From assembly GCA_022457065.1 (NCBI GenBank), contig JAJGBQ010000005.1, positions 3,472,001 through 3,536,000 of the forward strand: a stretch of DNA of 64,000 nucleotides. The letters run 5' to 3'. This document shows, piece after piece, positions 22,925 through 35,337 of this stretch; positions within the stretch are counted from its first letter, which is position 1, and every line of letters starts with the position of its first letter. This DNA is from Curvularia sp. ZM96. Taxonomy: Eukaryota; Ascomycota; Dothideomycetes; Pleosporales; Pleosporaceae. The notes below the pieces were generated by a model, which did not search any database, had not been told where the DNA came from, and worked only from the letters and a program-made list of their open reading frames with translations. The position numbers were made by a program, and so were the translations under genes.

Positions 22925-24006
22925 ATGGCCACCACTCAAACCGCAATGTGAGTACACCGGATCGCCACCGCAGCAGCCCGCGCGCAATTGGGAACAAGTA
23001 CTGACAGTATGCAGCTCCAAGAGGAGAAAGTTCGTCGCTGGTACGGTATACCCATTCCACAGTAAAAATATGGAGAGAAAGAGATCCAGAGGAGATATGA
23101 GGCAGATCTGCCCCGGGCAGACGTTGTCAGGGTCGTAGCATTCGAATGCGGGACGGTCGAAATTGTGCGCACACAGAAACAGATTGGCTAACACAACCTC
23201 CCACAGACGGTGTCTTCTACGCCGAGCTGAACGAGTTCTTCCAGCGCGAGCTGGCCGAGGAGGGCTACTCCGGCGTCGAGGTCCGCGTCACTCCCACCGT
23301 TACCGACATCATCATCCGCGCCACACACACCCAGGAGGTTCTTGGAGAGCAGGGTCGCCGCATCCGTGAGCTCACCTCGCTCATCCAGAAGCGCTTCAAG
23401 TTCCCCGAGAACTCGGTCTCCCTCTACGCCGCCAAGGTCCAGAACCGTGGTCTCTCCGCCGTCGCCCAGTGCGAGTCCCTCCGATACAAGCTCCTCAATG
23501 GTTTGGCCGTCCGAAGGGCTTGCTACGGTGTCCTGAGGTTCATCATGGAGTCTGGCGCCAAGGGTTGCGAGGTCGTCGTCTCCGGAAAGCTCAGGGCCGC
23601 CCGTGCCAAGAGCATGAAGTTCACTGTAGGCTTTCCCACTCTCGCTGTGTTGAGATTGGCATATTGACAAGCGCAGGACGGTTTCATGATCCACTCCGGT
23701 CAGCCCGCCAAGGACTTCATTGACCACGCCACCCGCCACGTCCTGCTCCGCCAGGGTGTGCTCGGTATCAAGGTCAAGATCATGCGCGGCTCTGACCCCG
23801 AGGGCAAGGCCGGCCCATCCAAGTCTCTTCCCGACTCCGTCACCATCATCGAGCCCAAGGAGGAGCAGCCCGTTGTCCAGCCCATGTCGCAAGACTACGG
23901 CGCCAAGGCTATCGCCGCCCAGCAGGCTGCGGAGCAGGCCAGGCAGGCCGAGCAGGGCGAGGGCGAGGCCCAGCCTGCTGGTGAGGGTTACTCTGGAGAG
24001 CAGTAG
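22925..24006 (+). CDS. 40S ribosomal protein S3 (uS3)
   Basis: Small-subunit ribosomal protein at the mRNA entry site, 265 residues. Four exons, 22925-22947, 23015-23040, 23207-23625 and 23677-24006; the first two are only 23 and 26 bases, a common layout for fungal ribosomal protein genes. [20 protein letters not shown] opens the protein. The KH domain follows, with [22 protein letters not shown]. The [14 protein letters not shown] and [31 protein letters not shown] blocks are highly conserved. [10 protein letters not shown] starts the last exon. The C-terminal tail is Ala/Gln/Glu-rich ([16 protein letters not shown]), as usual in fungi. The intron at 23041-23206 is 166 bp; I found no C/D-box snoRNA in it. 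Confidence 0.97.
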
Positions 24007-24728
24007 GTTGGTACTTTACTGCGGGCGCAATGAGGTTACGAAAAAGGCATTTAGCGAAAAGTTATGATGCCATTACGAACCCTGACATAAATTCCTTTGC
24101 ACTTTCGGAACGGGCTGGGCTGCTTTTGATAGGGAGGGAATAAGGAGTCTCCACTGCTTCACTGCTATGTACTCAATGAAACCACCCAAACATCAAAAAT
24201 GGCTTTGACCAACTGAATTGTTCTTTGTCATTGTTGTGTCCTGTATTGCTTTGCATTGGTCTGATTTGAGCACGTCGCTCGAGGTTGATTGATGGTCTGT
24301 AGTTGTTCGTCATGTCACGTGGTCGTCCTTGACGTGTGTCATGGCGTCTCGTGCGTTGCCGTATCCGGTCACGACTCCGGGTGTATGGTCGGCGATATTA
24401 CCCCTCCCACTGCCGTGCCTGACAAGTCATGTGTTTCGAAACACCTCCCTTATATATACAGCGGAGCTCACGGCCCCTAGTGTGATTGGCGGAAGTACTG
24501 TCCATGACACTTTATTTTCGGGTCCTTGCTACTTTTTCGAGCCGCAATGTGATGAAGGAAGGATAGGTAGGCGGGCCACCTCGTATGAACGAGTTTGTCC
24601 GCGGCCCGTGTATTGCAGGACTCGGAGGATGGTATTGGATACATATATCATCTAGCATGCTTTGTGAATGAAGATTTTGGCAATCCCATTCTTTTCCCCA
24701 TCTACCTTTCCCTTAAACCACGCCCCAA
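24007..24728. other. Intergenic region, 0.72 kb
   Basis: 3' end of RPS3 and promoter of the GH53 gene. A TATATATA stretch occurs at 24451-24458, 270 bp before the GH53 start. No gene seen. Confidence 0.5.
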
Positions 24729-25811
24729 ATGCGTCTCACGACCCTCCTCTCGACGCTGCTCTGCGCCAGCAGTACCGTGCTGGCCGCTCTCCCCTTCAAA
24801 GGCGCAGACTGGTCCTCTCTCCTCATCGAAGAAGCCGCCGGTAAAAAGTACAAGAACTCCGCGGGAACCGTGCAACCTCTCGAAACCATCCTCAAAGCCT
24901 CTGGCGTCAACACCGTCCGCCAGCGCATCTGGGTCAACCCTTCGGGCGGCAACTACAACCTCGACTACAACCTGCGCCTGGCCAAGCGCGCCAAAGCCGC
25001 CGGCCTAAAAATCTACCTCGACTTCCACTACAGCGACAACTGGGCCGACCCGGCCAAACAAGCCACACCTGCTGCCTGGCAGAGCCTGAACAAAGAAGCC
25101 CTCGTGAAGCAAGTCTACGACTACACCAAATCCACGCTCGACGCGTTCCAGAAAAATGGTATCCAGCTTAGCCTCGTCAGCATCGGCAACGAAATCACCT
25201 CCGGCATGCTGTTTCCCATCGGAAAACTAAACAGCAACGACAGAGGCGCAGCCGCGAATCTTGCCGCGCTGCTCAAATCCGCGAGTCAAGCCGTCAAAGC
25301 ATCGAGTCTGAGCCCCAAGCCCAAAATCATGATTCATCTCGACAACGGCTGGAACTGGGAGACGCAGAAGTGGTGGTACGATCTTGTGCTGGGCTCGGGA
25401 GGTGGATTGTCGCTGTCCGATTTCGATATTCAGGGTGTGTCGTACTATCCTTTTTACAATAGTGCGGCTACCTTGTCGGCACTGGGCAGTTCGTTGGCAA
25501 ACATGGCGAATAAGTATGGAAAAGAGGTCATGGTGGTTGAGACGAATTGGCCGTCTTGGTGCCCGAACCCCAAGTATGCGTTCCCGGCGGATACTAAGTC
25601 GATTCCGATTTCTGTGGATGGTCAGGTTACCTGGATGAAGGAGGTGGCGAAGAGGGTTGCGAGCGTGTCGGGCGGAAGGGGTACGGGTCTGTTTTACTGG
25701 GAGCCGGCGTGGATTGACAACGCGGGCCTGGGCAGCAGCTGTGGATGGAACTTGATGTTTGGGGATGACGGCAAGGTCATGAACAGTTTGGCTGTTTTCG
25801 GATCCATCTAG
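24729..25811 (+). CDS. Secreted arabinogalactan endo-beta-1,4-galactanase, GH53
   Basis: Extracellular enzyme that cuts beta-1,4-galactan side chains of type I arabinogalactan in pectin. Single exon, 360 residues. The first 20 residues form a clear signal peptide ending near VLAALPF. The GH53 barrel follows: KGADWSSL, VRQRIWVNP and DFHYSDNWADP. LVSIGNEITSGML carries the predicted acid/base E155, and VMVVETNWPSW the predicted nucleophile E271. Length and motif spacing are normal for fungal GH53 enzymes, with no extra binding module. It is convergent with the Sdh5 gene, 119 bp apart. Expression is probably under carbon-source control, but I could not establish specific sites. Confidence 0.95.
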   Translation: MRLTTLLSTLLCASSTVLAALPFKGADWSSLLIEEAAGKKYKNSAGTVQPLETILKASGVNTVRQRIWVNPSGGNYNLDYNLRLAKRAKAAGLKIYLDFHYSDNWADPAKQATPAAWQSLNKEALVKQVYDYTKSTLDAFQKNGIQLSLVSIGNEITSGMLFPIGKLNSNDRGAAANLAALLKSASQAVKASSLSPKPKIMIHLDNGWNWETQKWWYDLVLGSGGGLSLSDFDIQGVSYYPFYNSAATLSALGSSLANMANKYGKEVMVVETNWPSWCPNPKYAFPADTKSIPISVDGQVTWMKEVAKRVASVSGGRGTGLFYWEPAWIDNAGLGSSCGWNLMFGDDGKVMNSLAVFGSI

Positions 25812-25930
25812 ATGTTGGACTGGGTGTAAGGAGTGGAAGAATATCTGATGAGAGAGATGGGAACATTCAGTGTACATATTTACTACAGTCGACATACATA
25901 TACCGCCAGCAAACAAGGAATTCGGCTCTT

Positions 25931-26987
25931 TTACTGATCAAAGTTCTTGACCTCGGGCATCATGCCCAGACCCTTGCCCTCCTGTTGCTTTTGGCCTTGG
26001 TCTTCGATGACGCCACCTGCCTTCCTCTCGTTGACGTGCTTGCGGAGTAAACTGAGAATCTCGCTACCCTTCCACCGGCTGGGAACAGGCCTGTATGCAG
26101 GCTTGAAGGTACCGACCGTCTGCGCCCACTCGCCCTCACCAGGATCCCGCTTGCGCTCATCTTTTTCTGGTAGTTTGGTCTGCGTCGCCGCGTCCTTGCC
26201 TTGTGCGTTGGCAGTCGACAAAGACGATCCAGCACCCCCGGCCGTTTCGTGCGAAGTGGGAGTAGGTTCTTGCGTTGCCCAGTAGTAAATGTCCCAGTCG
26301 TTTTCATCTAGGAAAGAATCGTATTGCTGCATTAGAGAGGGGGACATGGTCGCGAGGTGAGTGTCGGCGAAGGTGCTGAGCAGCAGATCACTTTCTAGTG
26401 TTCCCCGCTTCCGGCTTTGGTCTGTAGAGTGTTAGCTAACCTGCTCTATTGTCTAGCATGATGCCACAATCATGACAGCATTGGTCATGTGAGGCACAAG
26501 TCGGGGGCCGTAGGAACAGACATAATAACCTCGCACGCATCGTGTTCGCGTCCTCGCCTGTCCGCTTGATGGGCTCGACCTTGAACTTGGCGCCCTCCAT
26601 CTCGCCAACGCCCAGTTCGCTGTTGGTTCCACTCACATCTTGGCCCTTGCTGCTCTGCGTGCCGCCAGTCATACGCTCAGTGTTCTCGGGGACGGAGTCC
26701 TTGGGCGCGAACTTCTTGTCTGCGTGGGTGATCAACTCTGGCGGGGCAGCATCCTCACCAACGGAGGGCATCTCGTTGGCAATGGTTGAGGTCGTGTTGG
26801 TCAGATGTGGGTTCAAAGGCTTCTCCATCTGGTATCTGCGGTAGGTTTCCGAGGTGTCGTTTGTGCGCTTGTTGAGCGCATCGAACTCGCCATTGCGGAG
26901 GGCCGAGGCACTGAAAGTGCGGCATTGGGTGCGCTGGAGCGAGAGAAGAGCTCGCGAGGAGCGTGCGACAAGCCTAAACGACGCCAT
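25931..26987 (-). CDS. Mitochondrial succinate dehydrogenase assembly factor 2 (Sdh5/SDHAF2)
   Basis: Matrix protein needed for covalent attachment of FAD to the succinate dehydrogenase flavoprotein. There are 318 residues in exons 26987-26522 and 26421-25931. The N terminus ([19 protein letters not shown]) is a typical mitochondrial presequence. The conserved core bridges the splice: RARLL before it and [15 protein letters not shown] after, then [17 protein letters not shown], the family signature. The intron donor is GTCTGT, unusual, but it is the only choice that keeps the family frame; the acceptor follows a CTAAC branch site. A Ser/Thr/Glu-rich stretch of about 100 residues lies between presequence and core, longer than in yeast or animal homologues. 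The C terminus after the core is also long and Lys/Gly-rich. Confidence 0.9.
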
Positions 26988-29900
26988 TGTGGTTTGAGAT
27001 GAGAGAATGTTTTGAGGGGCGTCAATTGCGCTTGACAGAGAGATGTTGAAAGGTGGGTTACCGAGGACAATGGAAAACGTCACTGGTCCAAGCTCTCGGA
27101 TGACTAACGCAAAACGATCAATGCTGATCGGCTCAGCGAGTCTATTACTCTTAGACATCGCCCAATAGCATTTCGATCTTGTTATACAGATTTGGGCATA
27201 GTATTGCCGACGATTTTGCCCACGACGCTTTTGCAATTGATATGCTGCGCAAGCGCTGGGAAGATATGGTTTGCATCTGACGTTGAAATAGAGGCAGCCG
27301 AACCTGAACGCTAGTAGACAAGCACTACTATTACAAACTCTCCACGACACAATATCAAGCACACCACATGGCCCAGGAGGAACTGCTATGCTTTTCACAA
27401 AGTGCTTTTTGCAAGCACCTAAGTGTTTTCAAGTACGACCTGCTACACACACGTTCTCGCACGAGTATACTAGAACGTATTTTTTGTCTTTGGGTTGTCT
27501 TGGTGTACTTCAATAGTCGGATAAAAACTGCTCCTACAACAATAACGCAGCCACTCACCAACTCTGGCAAAACGCATTTACTAGTTCTTGGAGATGGTGG
27601 CAATGTACTAGTATATGTAGATAATGAATCATTGAAATCATTTACATGATTTATCGCATATATTTATGCTGTTGTGTTTTTGATTGTTTTAGTGGACGTT
27701 TTTATCCGGGTATTAAGCAAGTAACTGCACCGACGGACTGTATATGGTATCTGTTCTGCTAACACTTGGGATTTACACAAACAATTGGCCAGTTACTCAT
27801 CAAGTCTAAAAAATGGTATACAGATCTTGCTATTTCATGAATGATTCAAAAAGGCAAACAAAATTCAGCTGGGCGAACTCCGTCGGATGCCAGTGTCTCG
27901 GCCCTCAGCATCTCAAAGCCAATAATCCCTGTGAACAGACAAGATACAAAACATAAAAGCATGCATCTGTGGTCTAGAGCGCAGAATGAAGATGAATGTT
28001 GTGAATATCTTCATGCATGCCAACCCATGTCAGCCTGCTGGCGTTCCAGACCCAGCTGAGCCCAGCTGCTGTCGCTGCTAGTGCAGCCACATGTTCGCCA
28101 TAGGCTGCATGCAGGTGCCAAAGGCCTTGCAGGGATCGACTGTCCAGCTTACATGTCCCTGATTTGCTTCTGTGCCGAGGAGTGGCTTTTTCTCGGGTTT
28201 CACTGCCGAACACCTGCCAACACCTCTTCCTGAGGGACATGCATGCATGCATCCTCGATGCGAGACCAAAATCTAGAACTGGCGATTGTTGAAACACTGC
28301 CAAATCTTTCGTCTAGATGAGATTTGCGCTTTTCATCCTATCTGAGCCTTAGTGTTTCAGTGTTTGAAGTACCAAATAAGTAAGAAAAGGACTATAGCAA
28401 TGATGGCAGCTTCCCAAAGCCTGAAAGATTGTATCGGAAAACTATTCCTGCCGCTCTGACGGTTCCCAGGGCGCATTTATGCCCAGGGTGATGGAGACGA
28501 GCTGCGATCGGTCACTCCGGGGGATTTCCTCAGCCACGTAACCGACCCTCTGGGATGATTTCCCGGACAAAAGGAAAAGCCGTCAATCGCTTGTAGCGGC
28601 ATCCTTGACAAACCTTCTCTCTTTCGCATTGCCAACGGCCATAAAGTCTAGACCCACGTGGAACAGCACTGCGAATTGTGAAACTCCAACACCGTCCAGC
28701 TCACCACAATGTTCTGGAGGAGAAAAGCAACAAAAAGCAACCCCAAGAAAGTCGTAACACCCTCGGCCACACCCGTTAAGCCAGCTCTAGAATTGTTTTT
28801 GCTTATGTCGGTTACCATCTCGATGGTAGGAGAGTGGCATGATGTTTGAGCGTTTTGTTGATAACAAAAGCATTCGGATCGTTCGATGGCAGTCAGGGAT
28901 GCTTCCGCTCGCTTGGAAAACTGCCCAACGCACTGGTACCTTATGGTTTGCTGCAAAAGGGCATCGTATGACTTCGTATTCGGGTTCTGCATGTCGTTTT
29001 TATGGGAAAAGCCGGGGCTTTCTGGTGGCTTCTTTCCAGGCGATCGGAGATCGTGATTGAGAAATATCAGAAGGATCGACTCAATTATTTCTTGCAGCAC
29101 AAGCGATAATTACGTGATCTCTACATGGGCCTGAGGTTGACTCATTGGAGTAGAACGACGAAAGGATGACGGAATAAGATTAGTCAAAAGCGCCATATGG
29201 GATCGCATCAAAAGAACCTCTAATAACCCTCGCAGGGTCTCAAGGGACTATGAAAGTAGCGCGGAAATGTTGTACTGTTGTTCCTTGCACTAACGGCAGC
29301 TTAACAAAGCCCCGCGGAGGTATTCATAGTGACTCAATGTTTTTTTCTTGCCATTGAGAGTCTCAACACCATCACCATAGCCGAGTGAAATAGCCGCCGG
29401 TACCAATGCGGAATCTCCCTGAATTGCCGGTATGTTTTCCTTCTGTCGCACTGTTGCCTTAACGCTCATAGGGATATGCAGCCATGCACCAATCGGTATC
29501 TGATCGTTGCTAGACATGGCCACTGCAGACAACAGTATACGACTTTGCTTTACTGGGTATGAGCCAAGACATCAGGTATTTACGACATTTATCTCTGCTG
29601 AGCTTTGAATTCGCAGTAGCAGTGGTCGGTTTAAGTTGAGCAAGAAAAGAACTTAGACATTAACATGTTATTGTATGTCCTGAGAACATAAAGATGGATA
29701 CGTTCAGTCGGAAATAGATGCATTATAATAACACTAACGCTGCTGGTATTTACGTATGACTCGCGACGGTGTACGTCTCGTGATGTGATCCAAATGCGGC
29801 ATGCAACTGTTATGACATGTTGTCATCATAATATGGCCCACCACCAACGATTGGATACGTAGAACAAGACGGTGAAGGGATGCTCAAAATATGCATATTG

Positions 29901-32900
29901 CTCCTGCTATTGCTCGTAGTTGATGTCGCAACTAGTTTCACCACTAGCCGGAAAACATTTCTGTGCCTACACTAAGTCCTAGTCAAGGATCCAGCCCCTC
30001 GGTCATGCCTCCTCCTACACCGTCCCCTCATTCCACGGGGTCACACAGCATTCCGTAAAAACATCTCTCTAATCTCCGCAGCACTTGCTCATGCATTCGC
30101 TTGGAGTAATTTCGAATGAGCATGCGGGATATGAGATGGTCCATCACACATCTCGGTAACAAAGCGCGATAACAGTCCGCTCAAGAGAGATGAGGCTGCA
30201 CATAACAGCTGCATCTCCAAGCCGAATCTTGCCACCCACGGTCTCGGTCTGAGGAGCATCAGAAACTACACAGAATCCACGGCGCTTTCCTATACAGCCC
30301 GCTGACAACATCACGATTTACAACCTATATTAGAAAAGTAAAGGAGCGATCCAGGAAGACCAGCATTCTCTGCAATTAGTGCTTTATTCCCAGTAGCCAT
30401 CCCAGTTATCCATGGAACCGAGATTGAGTCTGCATCATCTTGTTAATCGAGGTGGTCCACGTAGTTGACATCGATAGGCAACAAGCAACCGACTACGCCC
30501 CTGAATTTGGCCCAGATCATTATCCTATGTACCAGTTTGCCACCGCTGCCATCAAGATAGGCTGTTCACAAAAGCCCTACACTGTCCAGGGTCTGCCACT
30601 AATTGGCTATGGTTCCTGTCACTTCCGCTCCCCGCGGGCTGACCATGCCTATCGCAACAAGACGCCTGTTTCTGCCCCGTGCTCTTTAACATACCGGTGA
30701 AAATAGCGTCAGTTGCCTGTCAAAATGCACGCCTCCCTGAACAAGCTTGTTCAGCATCCATCTTCGGGGAGCTAGCAACACCAGCGTTTCCCCTTGGATG
30801 TTATCCGCGGACTATCTTGCAGCGCTACGCGGCTGTCGCTCTTTACCGATTATTAATTAGCACCTTACTCCCGGCATCGCGAAGGACGTTATGTCCGAGA
30901 GACAATGCTCATCGTAAGCACCGAGAGTCAATTTCTAAGAACAGCAAGAATCAGCCCGCTAGTACTTCAGCTTGATCGGTATGTAGCATTAGCGTGGCTA
31001 CCAACGCCCTCTGGTGTCGACACGATCTTCATGAGCAAGTGGCGTTCCCCCGATGGTATGCGTTCGGTTACAGCCTTGCCTTATCGTTTACAGGGGCTAC
31101 TCTGTATAGCGTGTGGCAAAGTTAGGTGTATGCCAGTGGCGTTCACTGCCGACTTGAGTGGCTTGTTAAAGCCAGACGGCAATAGGCAACCGACGGGAAA
31201 ACGAGTTCCGGCACTGCTAGGCATAGGAGAAGCGAGACAAGCTGCCCAGAACGCTTGCTCCTCCAAGGGGGTTCTTTTTAGGCTTGACAGTGTCTAGAGC
31301 TGACAGGCACCCGGTAGCGCTGATCGGTCGTATGCTCCATTACCAGATGCACAACCACCTTCGAATGCAATGGATACCAGTTTGCTCGAATGAGATCAAA
31401 TTCAACTCGCAAAGACCACCAACACATGACCCAATTTTAGCAAATCATGATGTAAATCCTTAAACAACCCGTCCGTTGATTGGTTGTGGCATGTGAGTCG
31501 GCTCGAGCCTGATCTCGATATTTTGGCAAGGCTATTTTCTTTGAAGCATATCGGGATTTCAGCGATATGCAGGGGTTCGATATCTCTTACTATGTAAGCT
31601 CAATTGTATCATTGGTCAACATTGCTGAAAGGTTTCATATTTTGCTAAAGCCCGACTCTCGTCGAATCATATGTATGACCGCGCGCCAAGAAGAGAAAGA
31701 AGGTTTCTTTGAGGGTTGTAGCTTAGGCGGCCCGGGTGCGCGAACCATGGTATCTGTGCGGTCGATTTGGCCACAACATGAACTTTGTGCCTTGGCAGGT
31801 CAGGCCAACATCGCATGTGAGTTGACCGAGGAGACCCACAAAAGGCGGACCACTCGCTTAAGTGACGAGTTAGTGCAGCGATCTGGTGGCTCTGCTCATT
31901 AAACCACCTATGGTTCTTGTATGTTTGACCCACATAGGATGACTAACTAGTCGGCCAGTATACAGTACCCGAAATCATCGGTTCTGATCACTACCTGCTA
32001 CACGCGATGATGAGGATGAGAGCACAGTATAGGCCCCTAGCCGACTCATCGAAACTATACCGCAAGTTCTCGGAGCGATCCAAAAGCTTCCGACTTTGAG
32101 ATGCCATAGATTCACAAGCGGCCAACGCAGAAGCAACCGACAATCACCTCCTGTCTTAATACTACACGCTTTCCAGCTTCAAGACCGCTATAATCTATAA
32201 ATTTGAAGCCGTTGTGCTCTAGCAGTGTAAATCACTGTCAGCCTTAGATGGTCTGGGGTAACTGCCACAGCAAGCCCACGCCGTCACCACCCCACACCTG
32301 TCAACTCGTTCCCAGTAAAGATCAGCAACCGGAGAGGCCGACAGGTTCCCCACAGCTGGGACTTCGAAACAAAGCCTGTTTAGTAACCAGGCGGGTAGGG
32401 GTAAGCGATACCCGCGTGGCCTATGCACATGGGTATCACCAGCATTGGGGGCCAGGCTTGCTGAGCACGTCAGCTGTGGGATACCCAGGCCCGCGGTCCT
32501 CGGCCTCCGTCCTAGCCACTGAAACTACAATCCTATTGGCGATGGAGCCGTTGAACCACAAGGCTAGCCCATTTGGCCAGGCTCGAAACTTTGGTACACT
32601 GCTAAAACCTGAGGACACTAAGCGTGTCATCACAGTCTCTTCAGCCTGTTTTGCAAAATATGCTTGGTTGGTATAATTATCCGATCTTACCGCTACAACT
32701 TTCTTGACCCCCAGCATTTCCCATCAACGGTTAGAGAAGTGGTTGAAGGGAAGGCTACTAGGCGAAGCATTTCTTTGAGTTTAGCGCACGCGTGCTTGCA
32801 CCCTTCAATACTCAGTCGCCAATTTGCTACCAGGGCGAAGGATGCATCGACATCATCGATCGGCACTGGGAATATGCTCGGCTACGCATCCTTTGAGGGA

Positions 32901-34140
32901 GATCGACACGGCCGGCGTACTAAGCGATGAGGGGAATTGGGGATTTGGGGTACCTGCATCATTGTGCAATCATCACAGTATGACACGCAGGGACAAGTCG
33001 GTGTGAGCAAGACAACAAATCTCGCAGCAAACGATGACGAGCTGAGACGATGTGATGCATTAGCTTGACGAAGGGGTGTGATACCTCGCTCGAAACGCGT
33101 GGCGCTGTGGTTCAGGGGTCTGTGGTGCAGACGGTTAGGCCGCAGGGAGTTGTTGGTGTGATGAACACGTTGTGCAAAGGAATATTCACTGCAGCATGTT
33201 CACTGCAGGGTACCTCAAGTGGCTGCCTTGCCATGTGTCTGCCAAACGGCTCATGACCTGATTATCAGGCGACTGAAGTGAAGGTGCATGTCCGACCCCT
33301 GGAAATTCCGGTGACGATTTTCGTACGGTTCCGGTAATCAGCATCCGTACGACACTCACACTCACTCGAGGACAGACAGACTGCTGCGTTTGAGCGTGAG
33401 ACGATGCTCCTCGTATGGCAACCGTTCAACAAAGCTACCTAACCGCCTACCCCCTCAAGTGAATATTGCCACCATCATACGGCTGTCTGTTCGCCCCACT
33501 GGAGTGCCCCCAAAGATACCGAATCTAGACTTTGGTTCTTGAGAAATCCCAATTTAGCCTCGCTTGGGGGGACACACAGGCAAACGCCTATCGCTTTGGC
33601 GAGAGTGTGGGTGCGGAAGCAGCCTGCCAGCCGCGGGGCGCGCGCAAGCGGCCCACTGCCTCCCCCAACAGCCTGTTGGCCCGAGGGGGTGGTAAGACAC
33701 AGAGAGAGAGAACAGAGGAGCAAAACAAAGCAATTGCTTTTTCCCTTTGTCGCCAGAATCGGGACCGCGCTAAGCACAAGAGAAGTGGGGCACATTGCAT
33801 GCTTAGCCCACCCTTTTGTGCTGCCAAGTGGCTCTCCAAAAGAAACGAGAACCGTGCCAAAGAGGCTTAGGTGTCGATCATGCGCTAGCAAAACATGTGG
33901 TGGTGGGATGACTGCGGGTCCAGGATATCCTAGTGTACCTTGCAGTTGCCAGTCGTCGCTTGTTTTTTTTGGTGTGGTTAATTCCTTTGCCGCGTGTTCG
34001 TTTGGGTGAGGAGGCTTTTACCCTGAGCATGCTTGCCTGTACCTGTCGCGAACAGACTGTTTTTCAGGGGTGGGCTTGTGCGGGCCCTCGGGACCCGAGC
34101 TGGGGGTTTGGGGTGGTTGTGGCTGATTTAGTAGGTTGTC
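26988..34140. other. Gene-poor region, about 7.2 kb
   Basis: No open frame here exceeds about 155 codons, none shows a domain, and I found no splice-consistent chain of exons. Composition is somewhat more AT-rich than the flanks. I see no long terminal repeats, long inverted repeats or transposase/reverse transcriptase motifs. Several short tracts repeat GCATGCATGC (for example near 28241-28251). The left 100 bases are the Sdh5 upstream region. It may be old, decayed repeat sequence or simply a large intergenic region. Confidence 0.45.
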
Positions 34141-34147
34141 ACTTTTT

Positions 34148-34155
34148 TATATAGA
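34148..34155 (+). promoter_or_regulatory. Possible TATA box
   Basis: TATATAGA stands at the start of the CA-rich tract, 228 bp before the ATG of a 27-codon frame at 34383. It is supported only by sequence match and by the change of composition downstream. Confidence 0.3.
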
Positions 34156-34382
34156 GACCTGGATTTCCCACGACGGATGGATATTCAGAAGCATCAGCAT
34201 CCAACACCATCTCCTCAAGTCTACTACTACACCGGTTTCACAGAGAGTCTCACACATACTCTCTTGCCAACAACCAAACACATCTCAAACACACAACTAC
34301 CACCAACTACACCAGAGTCCCCCAAGACTCTTACCACAACAAACCACCAACCATTCCCGCCCAACACCCACAGTACCGCAAA

Positions 34383-34466
34383 ATGGCTCCCCGCACATGG
34401 ATTGTTCTCCCTCCTTGCCCTGGCCCACCACCAACCCGGCCTCTTCCTCCAATCCCCTCTTCATAA
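34383..34466 (+). CDS. Possible 27-residue Pro-rich micro-ORF
   Basis: The ATG at 34383 sits in a strong CAAAATGGC context about 230 bp after the TATA-like box. It opens a short frame of 27 codons, very rich in Pro (MAPRTWIVLPPCPG...), ending at TAA 34464-34466. It may be the first exon of a spliced small protein or a leader peptide, or chance. Longer overlapping frames exist but have weaker start contexts. Confidence 0.2.
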   Translation: MAPRTWIVLPPCPGPPPTRPLPPIPSS

Positions 34467-34570
34467 GAACCTTCATGAAGAGCAGCCAGCCAGCCGGAGC
34501 AAGTGAGCGAGTTTTTCCTCCACTGCCAATATCCATCTCCAGATGACGACACACTACAACACACACACGA

Positions 34571-34695
34571 CATAACCTGCTAAGAGGCGAATAAGTGTGC
34601 AACGACACTGACAACAATAACACACACACAACCTTCTACGCCAATGCATCACCACACACAACATGACCTACCGAGAGGCGAACAAGTGTGCAACG
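34571..34695 (+). repeat. Direct repeat of a 34 bp motif, 91 bp apart
   Basis: Copies at 34571-34604 and 34662-34695 share AGAGGCGAAnAAGTGTGCAACG and differ at five positions, all transitions. CA-rich sequence flanks both. This may be a diverged tandem duplication of about 91 bp. Confidence 0.6.
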
Positions 34696-35337
34696 TCTCC
34701 ACCAACACCACCACCACCACCAACACCACCAACAACAAACAACCACTACCTTCTCCACCATCACAACTTTTCTTGGAAATTCTTTCTTCATGGCTCCATT
34801 ATACCAGTAGCTGCCATGCTACACCTCTTTTGCGACTCTACTTCTTTTTATTTACCTTCGCTTCTACAAATCTCTCTTCTCTCCCCTTCAATACTTGACT
34901 CGATTTATTTCGACTGGGGGTGATTTTCTTCTACTTTTCTACGCTTGGGGCGCGCGCCGCACTGATGAATGGGGGAGGGGAAATGTGTGTGTGTGCGATT
35001 TTTGATCGATTGGATTGGGTGGTTTGGGGAGTGGTTTTTGCTGGCTGGTGAAGGAAGGAAGGACTGGGGAGGGAGAGAGAGAAGGGGGATAGGAAAGAGA
35101 GAGGAATGATAATGAAATGAAATGAAATATTTATATTTTAAACTAAAACTCTATGTGCATCTCGTGGGAGTTGTGAGTGAGATGTCCCTTTTTTGGGCTT
35201 TTCTTTAGTGAGACCTAGGTGAATGTTGAGAAGTGAAGTTAATCCTTCAAGTGGGCATGAGCATGGACATGTAGGTGTTTGTTACACCATTTTATACATA
35301 CCATTTATCACGACCCAAACACGTACGTTATCCCCAC

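Larger units (their letters stand above)
34141..35337. other. CA/CT-rich leader-like tract and simple repeats
   Basis: A TATATAGA box at 34148-34155 is followed by about 750 bases in which the plus strand is strongly C/A-rich and purine-poor in places. That is the look of a long fungal 5' leader. From 34950 the sequence switches to GA- and GT-rich microsatellites, including GTGTGTGTGTG near 34987 and AATGA repeats near 35115. No coding sequence of convincing length follows on the plus strand before the convergent oxidoreductase gene. Confidence 0.4.

Noticed and set aside
23041..23206. Possible snoRNA in the largest RPS3 intron
   Set aside because: No C box (RTGATGA) and D box (CTGA) pair could be found.
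28648..29100. 150-codon minus-strand frame with a hydrophobic stretch
   Set aside because: No recognisable domain, isolated in a gene-poor region, and of a length expected by chance there.
33475..34009. Overlapping frames on both strands up to 156 codons
   Set aside because: They shadow one another, have no recognisable motif and no promoter or splice support.
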